Shown: piece after piece, positions 33,419 through 44,811 of the stretch
Position numbering within the stretch: the first letter of the stretch is position 1
Layout of the letters: each line of letters begins with the position of its first letter
DNA from: Pseudofabraea citricarpa
Lineage: Eukaryota > Ascomycota > Leotiomycetes > Helotiales > Dermateaceae
DNA length: 64,000 nucleotides
Direction of reading: 5' to 3'
NCBI GenBank assembly: GCA_029641185.1
Contig: JAPWGK010000022.1
Location: 682,001-746,000, forward strand
Made by a program: the position numbers and the translations under genes
Notes under the pieces: model-generated
What the model saw: only the letters and a program-made list of their open reading frames with translations
Database searches by the model: none
What the model was told of the DNA's origin: nothing

Positions 33419-35668
33419 TTAAAATATGCCATCACCTAATACGTTGTTAGATGGTATTGGCGTTAAAAGAGATACAAAGTTTCCGTAGGCCCCAGACTCT
33501 ATATCAATTCTTCTGATGAACTCGTCTACACTCTCCCTCTCATCTTTCCCTCTGCCAGCTCCGTGGATTATTCTTTTATTCATACAGGTCACTGCTTCCT
33601 TCGCTCTTTTATTGAAATCATCACAGAACTCATACATCCGTTGTAGCTCCTGACTCTGCTTTTCTTTAGCCAGCATCTTAAGAAGCTCAAGAAAAGGTTC
33701 GATGAGTTGGAGATCAGATCGCGCAAGGAACGATGAAGGACTTCGAAGTACATTCTGTAAAAGCGTGATAACAGTTGCAAAGAAGGCATGAACCAGGTGC
33801 CTGGAAAATATCAGCGATGTTTACGAATGAGTAACAGAGACAAGAATGACAATACATACCACACACAAGCGTAATCCCCCTGGGGTGTTATTTGTAAGAG
33901 TTGGATCGATTTCCTGGCTTCGGTCACACAAATACCATCCGATAGTAGATTCTGGAGTCGCTCGGCGGGATCAACTACCACGCTGCTCGCTAAATCCCAG
34001 TCGGGAAAGAGGCGATGAATCTGTATCAGGCAGTTGACGTAAGTAAAATGTAAGATCATCTTATGAAGAATGGCTGGGTGGAAGGGTGCCTTGATTGTCG
34101 TATTTAAGCAATCTGCTTGAAAGTCAGTTGGAAGACTAGCTTTCCAAGCCGCCAGCCGGGAGTCGAGCTTTTGTGCAACAAGTAGACGATCCGCTTCGGG
34201 CTGTTTCAGTGCTTTAGCAGAGTACAAGCTCTTGTAGATCTGTCCTTGAATCACAGCTAGTTGGATATGAAAGTTCAAGAAATAGATACTGTTGACTCCC
34301 TTTCTGTGAAGCATTAAATCGGAAACCGTCTCTCGAGGGAAGTCAACATCTATGTCATCTTCGGATTGTGCTGGAGGTTGTCCTGTTCGTAGACTAATGT
34401 CCTTGTCTACTAAGTATGCAATCCAAAAGACTCTCTTTCGCTGCTCTATCTCGGCATCGCTCAAAGTCAAGTCGCTCCCTCGTCTGTGCAGACCTAGATC
34501 TTGAGCCAGGCGGATCGTAGCAGCGATTAACATGGAACATAGTCGAGGATTTGGCGTTCCTTTGAGAACTATTGCCATTCCAAGCAACGCCTGCACAGCA
34601 AAAAGACTCGGGGGCAGCATGGTGAGCTCGCTCACAACAGCCAGTGCATTTTGCATGTAACCGCAGGCAAGACGGTCCTCAACTTCGGTTTGCAATGTTC
34701 GCATTGCACGGAACCGATGCGCCATTGCGAATACCACATTAAGACTAGCCCACCAGCCTAGGTCTTTCTGGTCTGAATCCGAGTAGTTTTCATGTACCAA
34801 CCCTATGAAAGAGAAATGCTCAAAGATTGGAAAAGATGCATTAAAGCTCTGGAAAGCCTCCTCGATCAGGAGCAGAGCTTCAAATTTTGGTGGAAGTTTC
34901 TGGAAAACATGACGATGAATGGGTCTGCTGAGTAGACTATCAGTCCAGTATTGGGTCGAGAGCTGGCTTGTTTCAAATGACTTGTTGGACGCGTTGCCGT
35001 CGAGAGCCAGAGGCCTCGTGGCACTCGAAGCCTTGCTTGGTATAAATAGGGATGCTATTATGAATTGTTAGCTAGTTCCCCACTAGTACGGAAGTACTTC
35101 TATTTACTAGTATCATACGATCTGGAATGGCGGCGTGTAGCTATTGCTGATATTTGTCCCCAGGCTGGTGGTGCTATATCAAAACCTCTTTCTTCGGCAA
35201 CAACATCCTCGTTTTCTTTTCCCTGTAGGTCCATCATACTCGAGGGACTTTGGTAAGCATTCTTGGCCCCACTCTCGCTTTCATTTCTCTTAACAGACGC
35301 CTGCAATAAAGTTTCCATCCGCTTTAATCGGCTTTCCAATTCTTCGATGTTTTTGCGTCTGCAAAGCTTTAGCGCGTTCTTTTCGCACATGATTGCAACA
35401 AGACCTACTTGGCAGGCTTATGAGACCTCTTTTTCCTATCGACAGGAGTAAAAATACAGTGTATCTTGTAATTAACACATTGTAAACAATCTTCGCCGAC
35501 TGCCTGACAACGAATCTTTTTCTTACGACAGATGTCACAAGCCTATAGTCACGACATAAGTGAGCAGACATTCTCGAGCCATTATACATATTTAATACTC
35601 ACTCGAATTCTGTAGTGTTGCATGATAGCTGCACCACCTTCTCTCTTCTCTCCCGAATTACCGTCCAT
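33419..35668 (-). CDS. Zn2Cys6 transcription factor with fungal_trans domain
   Basis: Five exons: 35603-35668, 35409-35542, 35108-35358, 33860-35054 and 33419-33800, giving 675 residues. The DNA-binding cluster is complete: Cys24, 27, 34, 41, 44 and 51 (ACDICRKKKIRCQAVGEDC and then LQCVNYKIHC), joined across the first intron. A short coiled coil follows (IEELESRLKRMETLL), the usual dimerisation element. The middle homology region is clear (LCSMLIAATIRLAQDLGLHR, RKRVFWIAYLVDKDISLRTG, DIDVDFP). The length and layout are normal for the Gal4-type class. The target genes are unknown; the divergent NmrA-like neighbour is an obvious candidate. Confidence 0.92.
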
Positions 35669-36965
35669 GGTGTTGGATTTGATGGAGTATTAATAATCAC
35701 TCAAGGAGACGATCGGTTTCAGTTGAGATGGTGAAATAAAGAACAAGAATTGAAATGATCAACGGCTGGCTGGCTATCATCATATGGATTAGAGCCGCAA
35801 GTGGAGCAGATTCCTGATAGCTAACATTTCTAATACTCTGCAAAACACGTTGCTGTAAAGGCAGTAGAATAGTAGTCGCATTACAATGTTTTGGCAACGA
35901 GTTTCAAACTTACGGTACCGTTCCATACGGTGGCACGTGGGTAAATGTTATCTAATATTAATTCGTATTCGGTCAGAGGAAGTCTACAAGCGAGCCACCG
36001 AATTGAACTAGTAGGGGGTTGAATCGGGCTAAAGACAGGATGCAAAACTTTAATACTTGTAATGCGTAAATGCCTTCATTCACATGTCATTAGAATGCCA
36101 CTCTAGTTCTTTTAAGCTTATTATTTTGAATGCTTCTCGGGGATATTAAAACCAAATTCACTTGAATTGTAGATGGAAATAATATAAAGCACCTATATGA
36201 CATCAAAGAACAGATTTAGTATAAATACTAATTCACTTTTTTCTCTCTTATTCTCGCGTCTATTTTGTATTATCAATATAACTTGGAATAATTTATATAC
36301 CAACCGCTCCATATGTTACTTCTTTTCAAACTAATAATACATATTATGCATTATACATAGTTTTAGCTTATTTGCATCCCATGAGCTTGCACAGACTCCC
36401 TTTTATGCTAGACATAGATTAGCCTAATAATTTATCTTTCTTCAACACGAAAACGTCGACGCACGTAGACATGGTGGTACCGTAAGAATGGCCCCAATAT
36501 GTCCCAAACTGATGCCACGACTAAAGTTGTAGTCAGCTTGGTAACTTCGAGAATTTTAAAACCCAACTTCATGGCATTGTAAATGGGCCTTTGTGTAGCT
36601 TTAAAGATGTTCGAGGTTGAGTCAGCAATTGATTCGGAGACTCCGAAAACTGCCGTGTTAGAAATTTAAAAACTCCCTAACCTCCGCCGAATCTCCCTAA
36701 GGCATTTTCCACTCCCAATTCTAGTTGGGGGATTATAAACCCAATTTATTCTTTGTAATAGGTAGCATGGTAGTCTAGCAAACTATCAGTGAACTTGATA
36801 AATCTTTTATGCGATAGATCATGCGAAGAATAATATAAATACAAAACCAAAGCTGCCCTTGAGATGCTAAAACTATTTCTAACCCCCATCAACATCCCAT
36901 CATTCAACAATTATTTTCTATCTCTTTTAAACTACTCAGTACAAACATTTTGACAAAAATTCAAT
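35669..36965. other. Divergent promoter region, AT-rich
   Basis: About 1.3 kb between the divergent regulator and NmrA-like gene. AT-rich in the middle (36050-36400). The right end has a CAA-rich leader typical of a 5' UTR before ATG 36966. No gene is supported. Confidence 0.55.
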
Positions 36966-37936
36966 ATGTCTGAAATCAAGAAAGTTACTCTTGCTGGTGT
37001 ATGCCGTCCTGCACCCTTTGAACATAATTAAATATCAAACCCGAAGTCTAACCATACATACAGGCTACCGGCAACCTTGGCCCAGCAATCCTCACTAGTC
37101 TTCTTGAATCAAAGCTATTTGACGTCACTGTCCTGTCTCGCAAAGAATCTACTCACATATTTCCGGCTGGTGTTACCGTCAAGCAAGTTGATTACACCTC
37201 CGAGTCATCTTTAGCAGCCGCTCTCCATGGTCAAGATGCGGTCATCTCGACCCTCGCTTTTGTCGCTTTTGAAGCTCAGAAGCTCTTGATTGATGTCGCC
37301 GTCAGAGCCGGGGTACAGCGTTTCCTCCCCACTGAGTTCGGCAGCAACTCAACCAACCCCAACGTAGCAGCAATTCCAATCTTTGCAACCAAGGTTCAAA
37401 CGCAGGCCTATCTCAAGCAAAAAGCCGCCGAGGTGCCATCATTCTCGTACACATTTGTTTTTAACGGTCCTTTCCTCGACTGGAATCTTGCTATTGGTAT
37501 GCTCGTGGATGTTAAGGGCAAGAAGGCTGAGCTCGTAGATGGTGGAAATGCCGTCTTCAGCGCTACCCGGCTTCAAACTGTTGGTCAGGGCGTTGTTGGC
37601 ATCCTATCCCATGCAAAGGAGACGGCCAACCGAGTGGTTATGTTTAAAGATATCGATGTTACGCAAAATCAGATCATTGCCATTGCCAAGGAACTCGATC
37701 CCAGTGGAGAATGGGCGATTACCCACGTAACCTCAGAGACACAACATAAGGAGGCCCTGGATGGTTTTGCTAAAGGGCAAGTTGATCTTGGTGTTATCAC
37801 AAGATTTCTTTTCAGGGCGATTTACGGGGAAGGGTATGGCGGCAAGCTTGAGCCAGTTGATAACAAGCTGTTGGGACTCAAAGGGCTTGACGAAGCAGGT
37901 TTGAAAGATCTTGTCAAGTCTATTTTGGGATTGTAG
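36966..37936 (+). CDS. NmrA-like / isoflavone-reductase-like NAD(P)-binding protein
   Basis: Two exons: 36966-36998 (11 codons) and 37064-37936, giving 301 residues. The junction recreates the glycine motif LAGATGNLGPAIL. Other landmarks are VLSRKEST after strand 2, QDAVISTLAF, VQRFLPTEFGSNSTNP and YTFVFNGPFLDW. The family is an atypical Rossmann group including the nitrogen regulator NmrA and plant isoflavone reductases. Members either sense NAD(P) state or reduce small phenolics. No Tyr-x3-Lys dyad of classical SDRs is seen. It is transcribed away from the Zn2Cys6 regulator across a shared 1.3-kb spacer. Confidence 0.93.
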
Positions 37937-38980
37937 AAGATTCATATAAAATGCTCTATTTGATAGTAGTGAGCCTGTCACATACACTTGTCAATTTCTT
38001 AGAATGACGATGCGTTACTCTGATTCGAATATGAAAGCTATACTTCTGCATTTGCAACTTCTATAATGTAAATTGGAATTTATATCATGGATAGATTTCA
38101 ATATACGGGAACCTCAGTTTAGTATAGCGATCGATTCTCTAATACAGCGTTCTATTATGTTATGGATATTTCAAGTGCAATGAAAAATCAAGAATGTTTA
38201 TATCATTTAAGTAAATCATCCGAAGAATCAAAATACGAAAAAATGACAATGTCTAAGATGATGAAATTACTTTTATAATTATAATGTCATTCTTTGGTTT
38301 CTGAAACTCTTCCCTTGTATATAATCCCAATTCTCAAAACGTAACAAGGTACTTAATAATGTCTTTGGAAAACTGAGTTAAAAATTCCTCTAAAGGCTTT
38401 GCTTCCGACCAAATCTGACCCTCAGCCGATCTCTCACTTAAAATAATTTGCGGTATTTGTGAGGCTATGTATTTTGAAGTGGCATCATAATCTCTGGTGC
38501 CACATCTACTATATTGAGAAGCTGAGGTAAATCTTAGTGAAAAGTTAGAGCTAGATATGAATTTCCTAATCTCTGTAGAATTTCTCGAGGATATTATCAC
38601 GCGCCCTGCATTAAAAATGATATAGTATAGAGATTTCGTAAGGTAACTGAGGGTTTTATCGGGCTATATAAGAAATTTGACTGGATGGAATTATCAAGCA
38701 TACTATTACACGTCATGAGCAGGCAGCTAACGATAACTCGAGCAGTGCCATCACGTTAGGATTTCTTTTGGAACAAACAACAGCGAGCCATGATTTTAAT
38801 TACAGCCCGAACGCACCGAACAAAGATTTTTGAGTTTTGAAAGTTTATGACTAGGAAATATTCCGAGGATTGGTAAATGCGGGCTGGATTCTACTTCTCA
38901 ATGTATACAAAGGCGTCTTGCTAAGGAACCAGCTCAAGAATCTATATACCTCCATCAGCGTGACATCGTATCCAAAAACT
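37937..38980. other. Spacer with a possible orphan exon
   Basis: AT-rich spacer between the stop of the NmrA-like gene and the stop of the RidA-like gene. Holds one possible coding remnant, listed separately. Confidence 0.5.
38334..38605 (-). pseudogene. Possible orphan 3' exon
   Basis: An 89-codon open stretch preceded by a good acceptor (TTAATGCAG at its 5' side) and ending at a stop, reading RVIISSRNSTEIRKFIS and ending FSKDIIKYLVTF. No upstream exon or ATG is found, so it may be the tail of a lost gene. Weak evidence. Confidence 0.2.
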
Positions 38981-39494
38981 CTAATTCTTTGCAGGAAGGA
39001 AAGCCTGTACTTCCATCTCGATATGGATAGCAGGTGAATACAGCTTTGCAACATCAATGCCGGTAAAAATTGGCCTGTTTGTGCCACAATGCTCTTTCAA
39101 GACCTTCACAAACGCTACTGGAAATTTTTCATCCGTATTTGCGTGATAAGTGTTAATCTATTACTCAGAATAAGCGTAGTTCTTGTCTTCTAAAGGAATG
39201 GCATACCCTGAAAACACACTCCCATACTTCAGTAGTAGTTCCGGTGAGACCAGCCTCCCTAAGACAAAGTTCAATATGTCTGAATGCCTCAGTGATCTCC
39301 TCCTCGATGTTATCTGATACGCCGGTAGGAGAAGCCCCGACCTGGCCGCCAACGTGAATTACTGATGCTCCAGGTGGAATTACAACGGCGTGTGTGACGC
39401 CGAGCATTTCTGATATAGCCTCCCCTTGTCCTGGCCAGTTGTGAAAGGTTACACCGTTGGCTGGCGCGGCTGTTTGAGGAATATAAGCTGGCAT
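38981..39494 (-). CDS. RidA/YjgF/YER057c-like protein
   Basis: Two exons: 39207-39494 and 38981-39157, giving 154 residues. The protein starts MPAYIPQTAAPANGVTFHNW. It then shows the family layout: AVVIPPGASVIHVGGQVGAS, a helix EEEITEAFRHIELCLREAGL, the INTYHAN strand, FVKVLKEHCGTNRPIFTGIDV and AIHIEMEVQAFLP. Classical RidA enzymes hydrolyse reactive enamines and imines using an Arg near the C terminus. In this group the equivalent region reads TNRPIFTG, which keeps the Arg. The protein is longer than the bacterial 128-residue type, as in many fungal paralogues, and its substrate is unknown. Confidence 0.9.
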
Positions 39495-39802
39495 GATTGT
39501 GGATGAAGATGAGATTTGAAATTGAGAAAGTTCTTGGTTATGTAGAATATAGAAGTGTTTGATAATTTGATACAGTCATTTGGTGGGAAGGTCGCTTTAT
39601 ATTTATAGCCTTTATCTTCTGAGCGCTCTTCCCAATTCTGCTCATAATGATTTTCTTAGTAAGAATCCGCTGCCTTTTGGTGCTGCATCATTTGTCAGTC
39701 TGAAAACCTAATTCTTTGCTTAACATTTATGCCTTTTTTGTACCATTACAAAGACTAACAAAACAAACACCGGAGCGCCGAACCAGCGACTAAAAGGAGA
39801 CA

Positions 39803-39831
39803 CCGAATAAGCGAGGTGCCGAATAAGCGAG
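39803..39831. repeat. Short direct repeat CCGAATAAGCGAG
   Basis: Two copies, at 39803-39815 and 39819-39831, 16 bp apart. They lie about 300 nt upstream of the RidA-like start codon, on the other strand. Confidence 0.8.
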
Positions 39832-40473
39832 ACTTGTTGACCCTCGAGGTAAGACAGAGGATGCTAAAGTGCGAATACGAACGCCGAGGCATAAACACAG
39901 GGGATGGGCAGGCGCGCTAGAGGCACTTCCTGTATTTAAGCTGTTTCCTCCGCTACAGGAGCTTCTCTCTTTTCAACCACCCTGACAAACAATTCACACA
40001 ACCTATTCAAATATCACATGATCTACACAGTCTTTTCAGATTCCTCGCCGCTTGAAACAGTTTTCACTGCAACCGACCGAAGTACATTTTTACCAAAGTA
40101 AAAAACATTAAGCGTATTAATTTTTGATCATAAGCCAAAGTAGCTATCCGATCTTTCCATGGTAGCTTAATACCTGTTTGAAAATGGTTCTGATGTCAAG
40201 GAGAACTTAGCAGAACTTAAATGACTAAGAGGACCACAAATCTCTGCGAGCTATCGAACATATAGGCTACGTTTGCGCTTTGATTTCAAAGTGAAATGTC
40301 TTGGAGCATAATAATCTAAGCTGATAGAAGTTTCTCTCTTCTGCGGTGGTTCTCCCCAATTCTGTGATTAATGACCCATAGTCCCAATGCCCCTGCGCAG
40401 CACCTCCGATTCTGTTGACGTATGTTCCAAAGCTTGCTCATTCACAATAACTTGCATGTCTCCACCCCAGATC

Positions 40474-40474
<1 letters not shown>

Positions 40475-40524
<50 letters not shown>

Positions 40525-40534
40525 CCTCCCTCCC
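40475..40534. repeat. (TC)23 microsatellite with CCCT tail
   Basis: A pure TC run to 40520 followed by three CCTC units. A simple sequence repeat likely to vary in length. Confidence 0.95.
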
Positions 40535-41435
40535 TGCAACCTCCAATTTGACAGAAACATTAGGTTGAAGAAGCATGCTTGTATCCGATATCCGTAATTA
40601 AGAAACGCTAACATCGATCTTTGGTGTCACCAGAGGTCGGGTTCCGATTTGAAATTTCAAAGAGATACATATGAGCTGAAATTTTTATAAAGGAAGCGTT
40701 GGCTGAGGTGTGAAGTTTGGGATGCGAGGACGTAAATTCAGAAACCATTTCCAAAGCGCAGTTTTCGAGTTCCATTGTGGAGGGAGAATTAGAAGGGCGG
40801 GTGGGTAAAGCATGCTTGTGACTTCCCGAGTAGTAGGTGATTAAATGTTCAAAGAAATGTTCAAGTCTCCTGAGAAAATGCCTTGTTTCCAATTAACCTG
40901 GCTTCTGGGGAGTCGTGATAAATACAGGTGATAGAAGGCTTTCCGTCTGGAGGTCTATGAACTACTTATACCTCATCGTTGGATTTGGATCTCATTTGGT
41001 CATGGGCTTATCTATCTTACACGAAGCTGATTATTAGGGTATCACAAGGCAAGTCGCCGCAGAAACCGAAACATACTTTATAGAAAACAAGTATTATAAG
41101 CAGACAATTAATATACTGCTCATGGCACCTGAGTAGAAAAGAGTAAACTTTCCGTTCACCAAAAGCCTCTTCCTCAATAAACCAATCACAAGACTATCTA
41201 ATGAAGGAATTTAGCTTTTACACCTTTTTGTTTTTGATAAGCGAGACAGAGAAATGTTAATATACGAGAAAAGCGAGAGTATATTTCCACAATTTTCCTA
41301 GGCCGCTGCGCGATAGAAAGCTTAAATTTGACTATGCTCCGGCAATTACATTTAAGGTTTTTAGTAGTTGATATACATGATATTCCAATTCATACTAATA
41401 TGCTATAAAACTATCATTAGTCAGGAGCTATACGA

Positions 41436-41474
41436 TTTGAGACTTTGAAACTCAGACGAAGTCATAGTCTCAAA
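41436..41474. repeat. Small inverted repeat, 9-bp stem
   Basis: TTTGAGACT at 41436-41444 pairs with AGTCTCAAA at 41466-41474 across a 21-nt loop. There is no T run after it and no gene nearby; it may be chance. Confidence 0.4.
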
Positions 41475-42117
41475 CTTGAAGAAATCACAAATATCTTAGT
41501 AATTATAAAATCAGATAGTTATATAATAGTTACACCTTTTAAGGCGAACGATCTAGTATTATACGAACTTGAAAAACGTGACTATTACTCTAATAATTTT
41601 ATAAACTTTATTGGGTTTTTCTCTTATAAGTATAATTGATCAAAAATCTCACAGGGGCTTATCACAATGTATAATAGTAGGAATTTCATACGCAAATTAG
41701 TTATGAAGGCTTTTGTTACTCCAGATTATCTAATATAATATTCTTATGATTGAATTTGAAAAACGAACTATCGTGTGAACAGTCGGCATTATTAAGACAT
41801 AAGTAGAATAAAATCCGGAAGAGTATTATAAGAAATAAAAGGGAAATACTTATAATTTTCTTCTTTTAGCTTCGTTTTTCTTTGCTATAATAAACAAAGT
41901 GTTTGATAAGCAAGCGAATATTTCCTGTTATATCTTGAGACACTTTTTAGCTTCATCCAAAATACATTTTGGTTTGTGCACATCATATTCAAATAAACAA
42001 ATAGGGATGAGTACTTTTAGCAGGGTCGAAACTGTTGCGATTGATGAAACATGAATCAAAGGCAAGAAACTGCATGCCTATCTTCCTATATGCTTTCATA
42101 TAAAATAAATCCTTATG

Positions 42118-43683
42118 CTACTCCGATTTCTTAGTCATCAGCAACGGTTTCTGCCCATAAACCACCCACCTAAGACGCAAATAAGTTAGCCAGCGAGTAT
42201 TCTCTTAATCTTGCAGCAAAACTTACATAGACCAATAAGCATGAATTTCCAAGTTCTTGATGTCCTTCCTTACACTAACCAGAAAGAGCTCAACCTCTTC
42301 TCTCGTCCAGTTCAGCGCCCTCGTAAAAAGCGCAAGACAAATGCCCTGTACTCCATGAAAAAAATTCTCCTGGCACCACAAGCCCAACTCATTGGCTTTC
42401 TTATCCTTAGCCCAGCGATTCTGTGGCCACATAAACTTTTTAGCCCGTACATTTATAAACCCTGCTTCTTCAAGCATCTTCGCATGCATAGGCGGAGCAT
42501 CGAGCGCGCGGCCAAATTTGGTGGCTGCTTCAAGCATGAAGTCATTCCATTTCTTTAGTGCGTGGTCTGGGGTTAATGTTGAGTCGTCACAGCCGATTGG
42601 AAACGAGAGATCTTGCGTTTCAACCCATCCTCCTGGCTCAAGATTCCTGGGAGTTTTGGATGGTGAGTAGAGTGTGCTGGAGAGGGAGGACTTTGCTCGG
42701 TTAGTATAACATTGTACTTACTCGAAGGATTGCTCAAAGAATCGCGGCCAGTTTGCAAATGCACCAGTCATCATGCGGCTGTGAATGTATTCAAATTTCT
42801 TGTTGAATGTCCATGGCTCTTCGAGATCGTCGACTTCAAATTTGAGGTTGGGTGGAACGCTGAGAAGCAGTTAGTTAGGGTGCTATTGAAGATTTGAGAA
42901 GTCGTCTTACAATGCTGGCTGTGTGGGACTCAGGTCAACACCTAAAACCTTTGGAACGGCAATTAGATTTGGTTCTTTTTATAAGCTCTGACGTTACTTT
43001 ACATCTGCTTCCGGGTGCTCGTCGGCTATTTTCGATACTCAGTAAGACACCTATCGAGAAGATCCGCGAATTTTGCTTACCAAAATCCATTGCCCAAATA
43101 CCTGTTCCAGTCCCAACATCTAGAACTCGGTGAACAGTTGTTTCTTTAAGATTTGGTGGACTAAGCCCTAGGGCACCTTCTAAAGTGAGACAATACAGGT
43201 GATGTTGGTGGTCTAAAATACCAATTAACCAAGTAACCAAAGCACGAAAATCGAATATACCCAGTCTATCATTCTCTCCCTATTTGTTTCATTCAATAAC
43301 CATAGTTTAATGCTCATTGCTTCAATTGGAATACTAACCTCGTCATTAGGAATAAACCATTCTATGAATATAGTAAGCATATTTTAACGTGCGCCCGGCA
43401 GAAGTGGAGCTTACTTCCTTCTTTGTAGGCATGATATGTACGTCCATTCTCTAGCCTGTACTCGAGAATACTTGATGTCATAGACGTTGTCGATGAAGCG
43501 ATACTGTCAATCTACATCCTTAACGTTAGCGTTTCGCACAGGCACATGGCATTTCCGCATGATAGCCTTACATCACCAAGGGCAGAATCAATCTCAACAG
43601 GTCCCTGCAACAACTAGTCAACCCCAAGGATTACACGATCGAGTTTCCTAACTTACGGCCTGCAAGTCCGGTGGTGAAGACAT
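42118..43683 (-). CDS. LaeA-like SAM-dependent methyltransferase
   Basis: Eleven exons: 43657-43683, 43572-43604, 43415-43511, 43339-43361, 43261-43279, 43081-43212, 43003-43025, 42911-42948, 42722-42859, 42227-42646 and 42118-42169, giving 333 residues. Every junction is GT-AG, and the sequence runs through the family pattern: ILEYRLENGRTYHAYKEGK, NDRLDHQHHLYCLTLEG, motif I VLDVGTGTGIWAMDFADEHP, LGVDLSPTQPAFVPPNLKFE, FEYIHSRMMTGAFANWPRFF, ENLEPGGWVETQD. This is the fungal LaeA/UMTA group, which includes the secondary-metabolism regulator LaeA and many paralogues of unknown substrate. Several exons are under 40 nt, so automated gene callers may miss them. There is no evidence that this paralogue is LaeA itself. 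Confidence 0.9.
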
Positions 43684-44811
43684 ATTTTGAGGCGAGAAAA
43701 CCACAAGCCAAAAATCCAAAAACTTTGAAGAAACAAACAAAATGAGAAAATCGAGGTCGGCCTCGTGGATTATCTATGTCCTGCGCCTCTAGTCGGAAAA
43801 TCGATGCCTATTTAGCATATACTTGCATCTGGTATGGGCTGAAAAGTACACCGTTTGGGTGGCATGCATGCGAGAGGTTCCAATCGCGGTTGGACAAGCA
43901 TCCAGATCCACGAGAGCTTATCACTAATCTTCGCTCTTCTCTCTCAATTATGTCTTACCATATGAAAGAGCCCAAAAACTTCTTCTAGAATAATCAGCCG
44001 CAAAGATTGCTTCCAAACAAAAAGCAAATTTCGTTAATCTCTTACTTTTTTCTTGTCCGTTCTAAATACTGGAGACGTCCTCCCCTTAAAAAAACCCTCA
44101 ACGGAATAAAGCCCCCAGATCGTGATTTTAGAAAAAGAAAAGAAAAGCCATCGAACCACTTTCCCATACTCGTTCCTTTCCTTCCATGCAATAGCCTGCA
44201 ACTCTGACAGCGGCTTGGGTGCTTGACATCCGAGTAGGTTCCTTGAACTAGGAACTATCCGAGGGCATTCATTCGCCGCGGAATTCGGAAGGCATGAAGC
44301 CGCTGCAAGCGATCGAGATAAGTGATTCCAGTATGCGCCTTATACGAGACCTATTTTAAAAGGAAGTCTTTGATTATTATCACCTTTATATGGTAAAACA
44401 ATTTTCGAATTAACCAATCACTCTCAACTGCGGCTATATAATTACTATTTACATTTACAAAGGAAATTATATGGCGCGCCATCGCTTGGTGAACTTGATT
44501 TCACTTTATAGCGTCATGAGGCATACGAATCAACAATGAGATAAGCAGCTGCGAAAATCATCAAATTTCAAAATCTCACATAGAACAAGGTGAACAAACT
44601 CGTGAATGAATATGCACCAATGGCAAGGTAGTAGATTGTACAAGAAGATATAGAATATATATACACAGAAATCAAAGAAGAGATGAGAAAATATCCGAAG
44701 GACGCTGTCCCGATTTGAGAGAGATTTCTCCTTTTTTGCAGCCTGGCCTTCTCATCATGAGGTTCGTTCATAGCTCACATACTATCATAGCATGCATGAC
44801 AATGTTCTAGT
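43684..44811. other. Spacer, no gene seen
   Basis: Promoter of the methyltransferase and 3' region of the AA9 gene. Plus-strand frames at 43776-43988 and 44007-44207 lack any features. Confidence 0.5.

Larger units (their letters stand above)
39495..42117. other. Long spacer with simple repeats and AT-rich DNA
   Basis: No gene is supported across 2.6 kb. It contains a promoter-like stretch near 39930-40020, a 13-bp direct repeat at 39803-39831, a TC microsatellite at 40475-40534, an AT-rich block (about 41040-42050) and a small inverted repeat at 41436-41474. Confidence 0.55.

Noticed and set aside
41436..41474. Inverted repeat as a terminator or structured RNA
   Set aside because: It has a 9-bp stem only, with no adjacent gene and no conserved neighbourhood.
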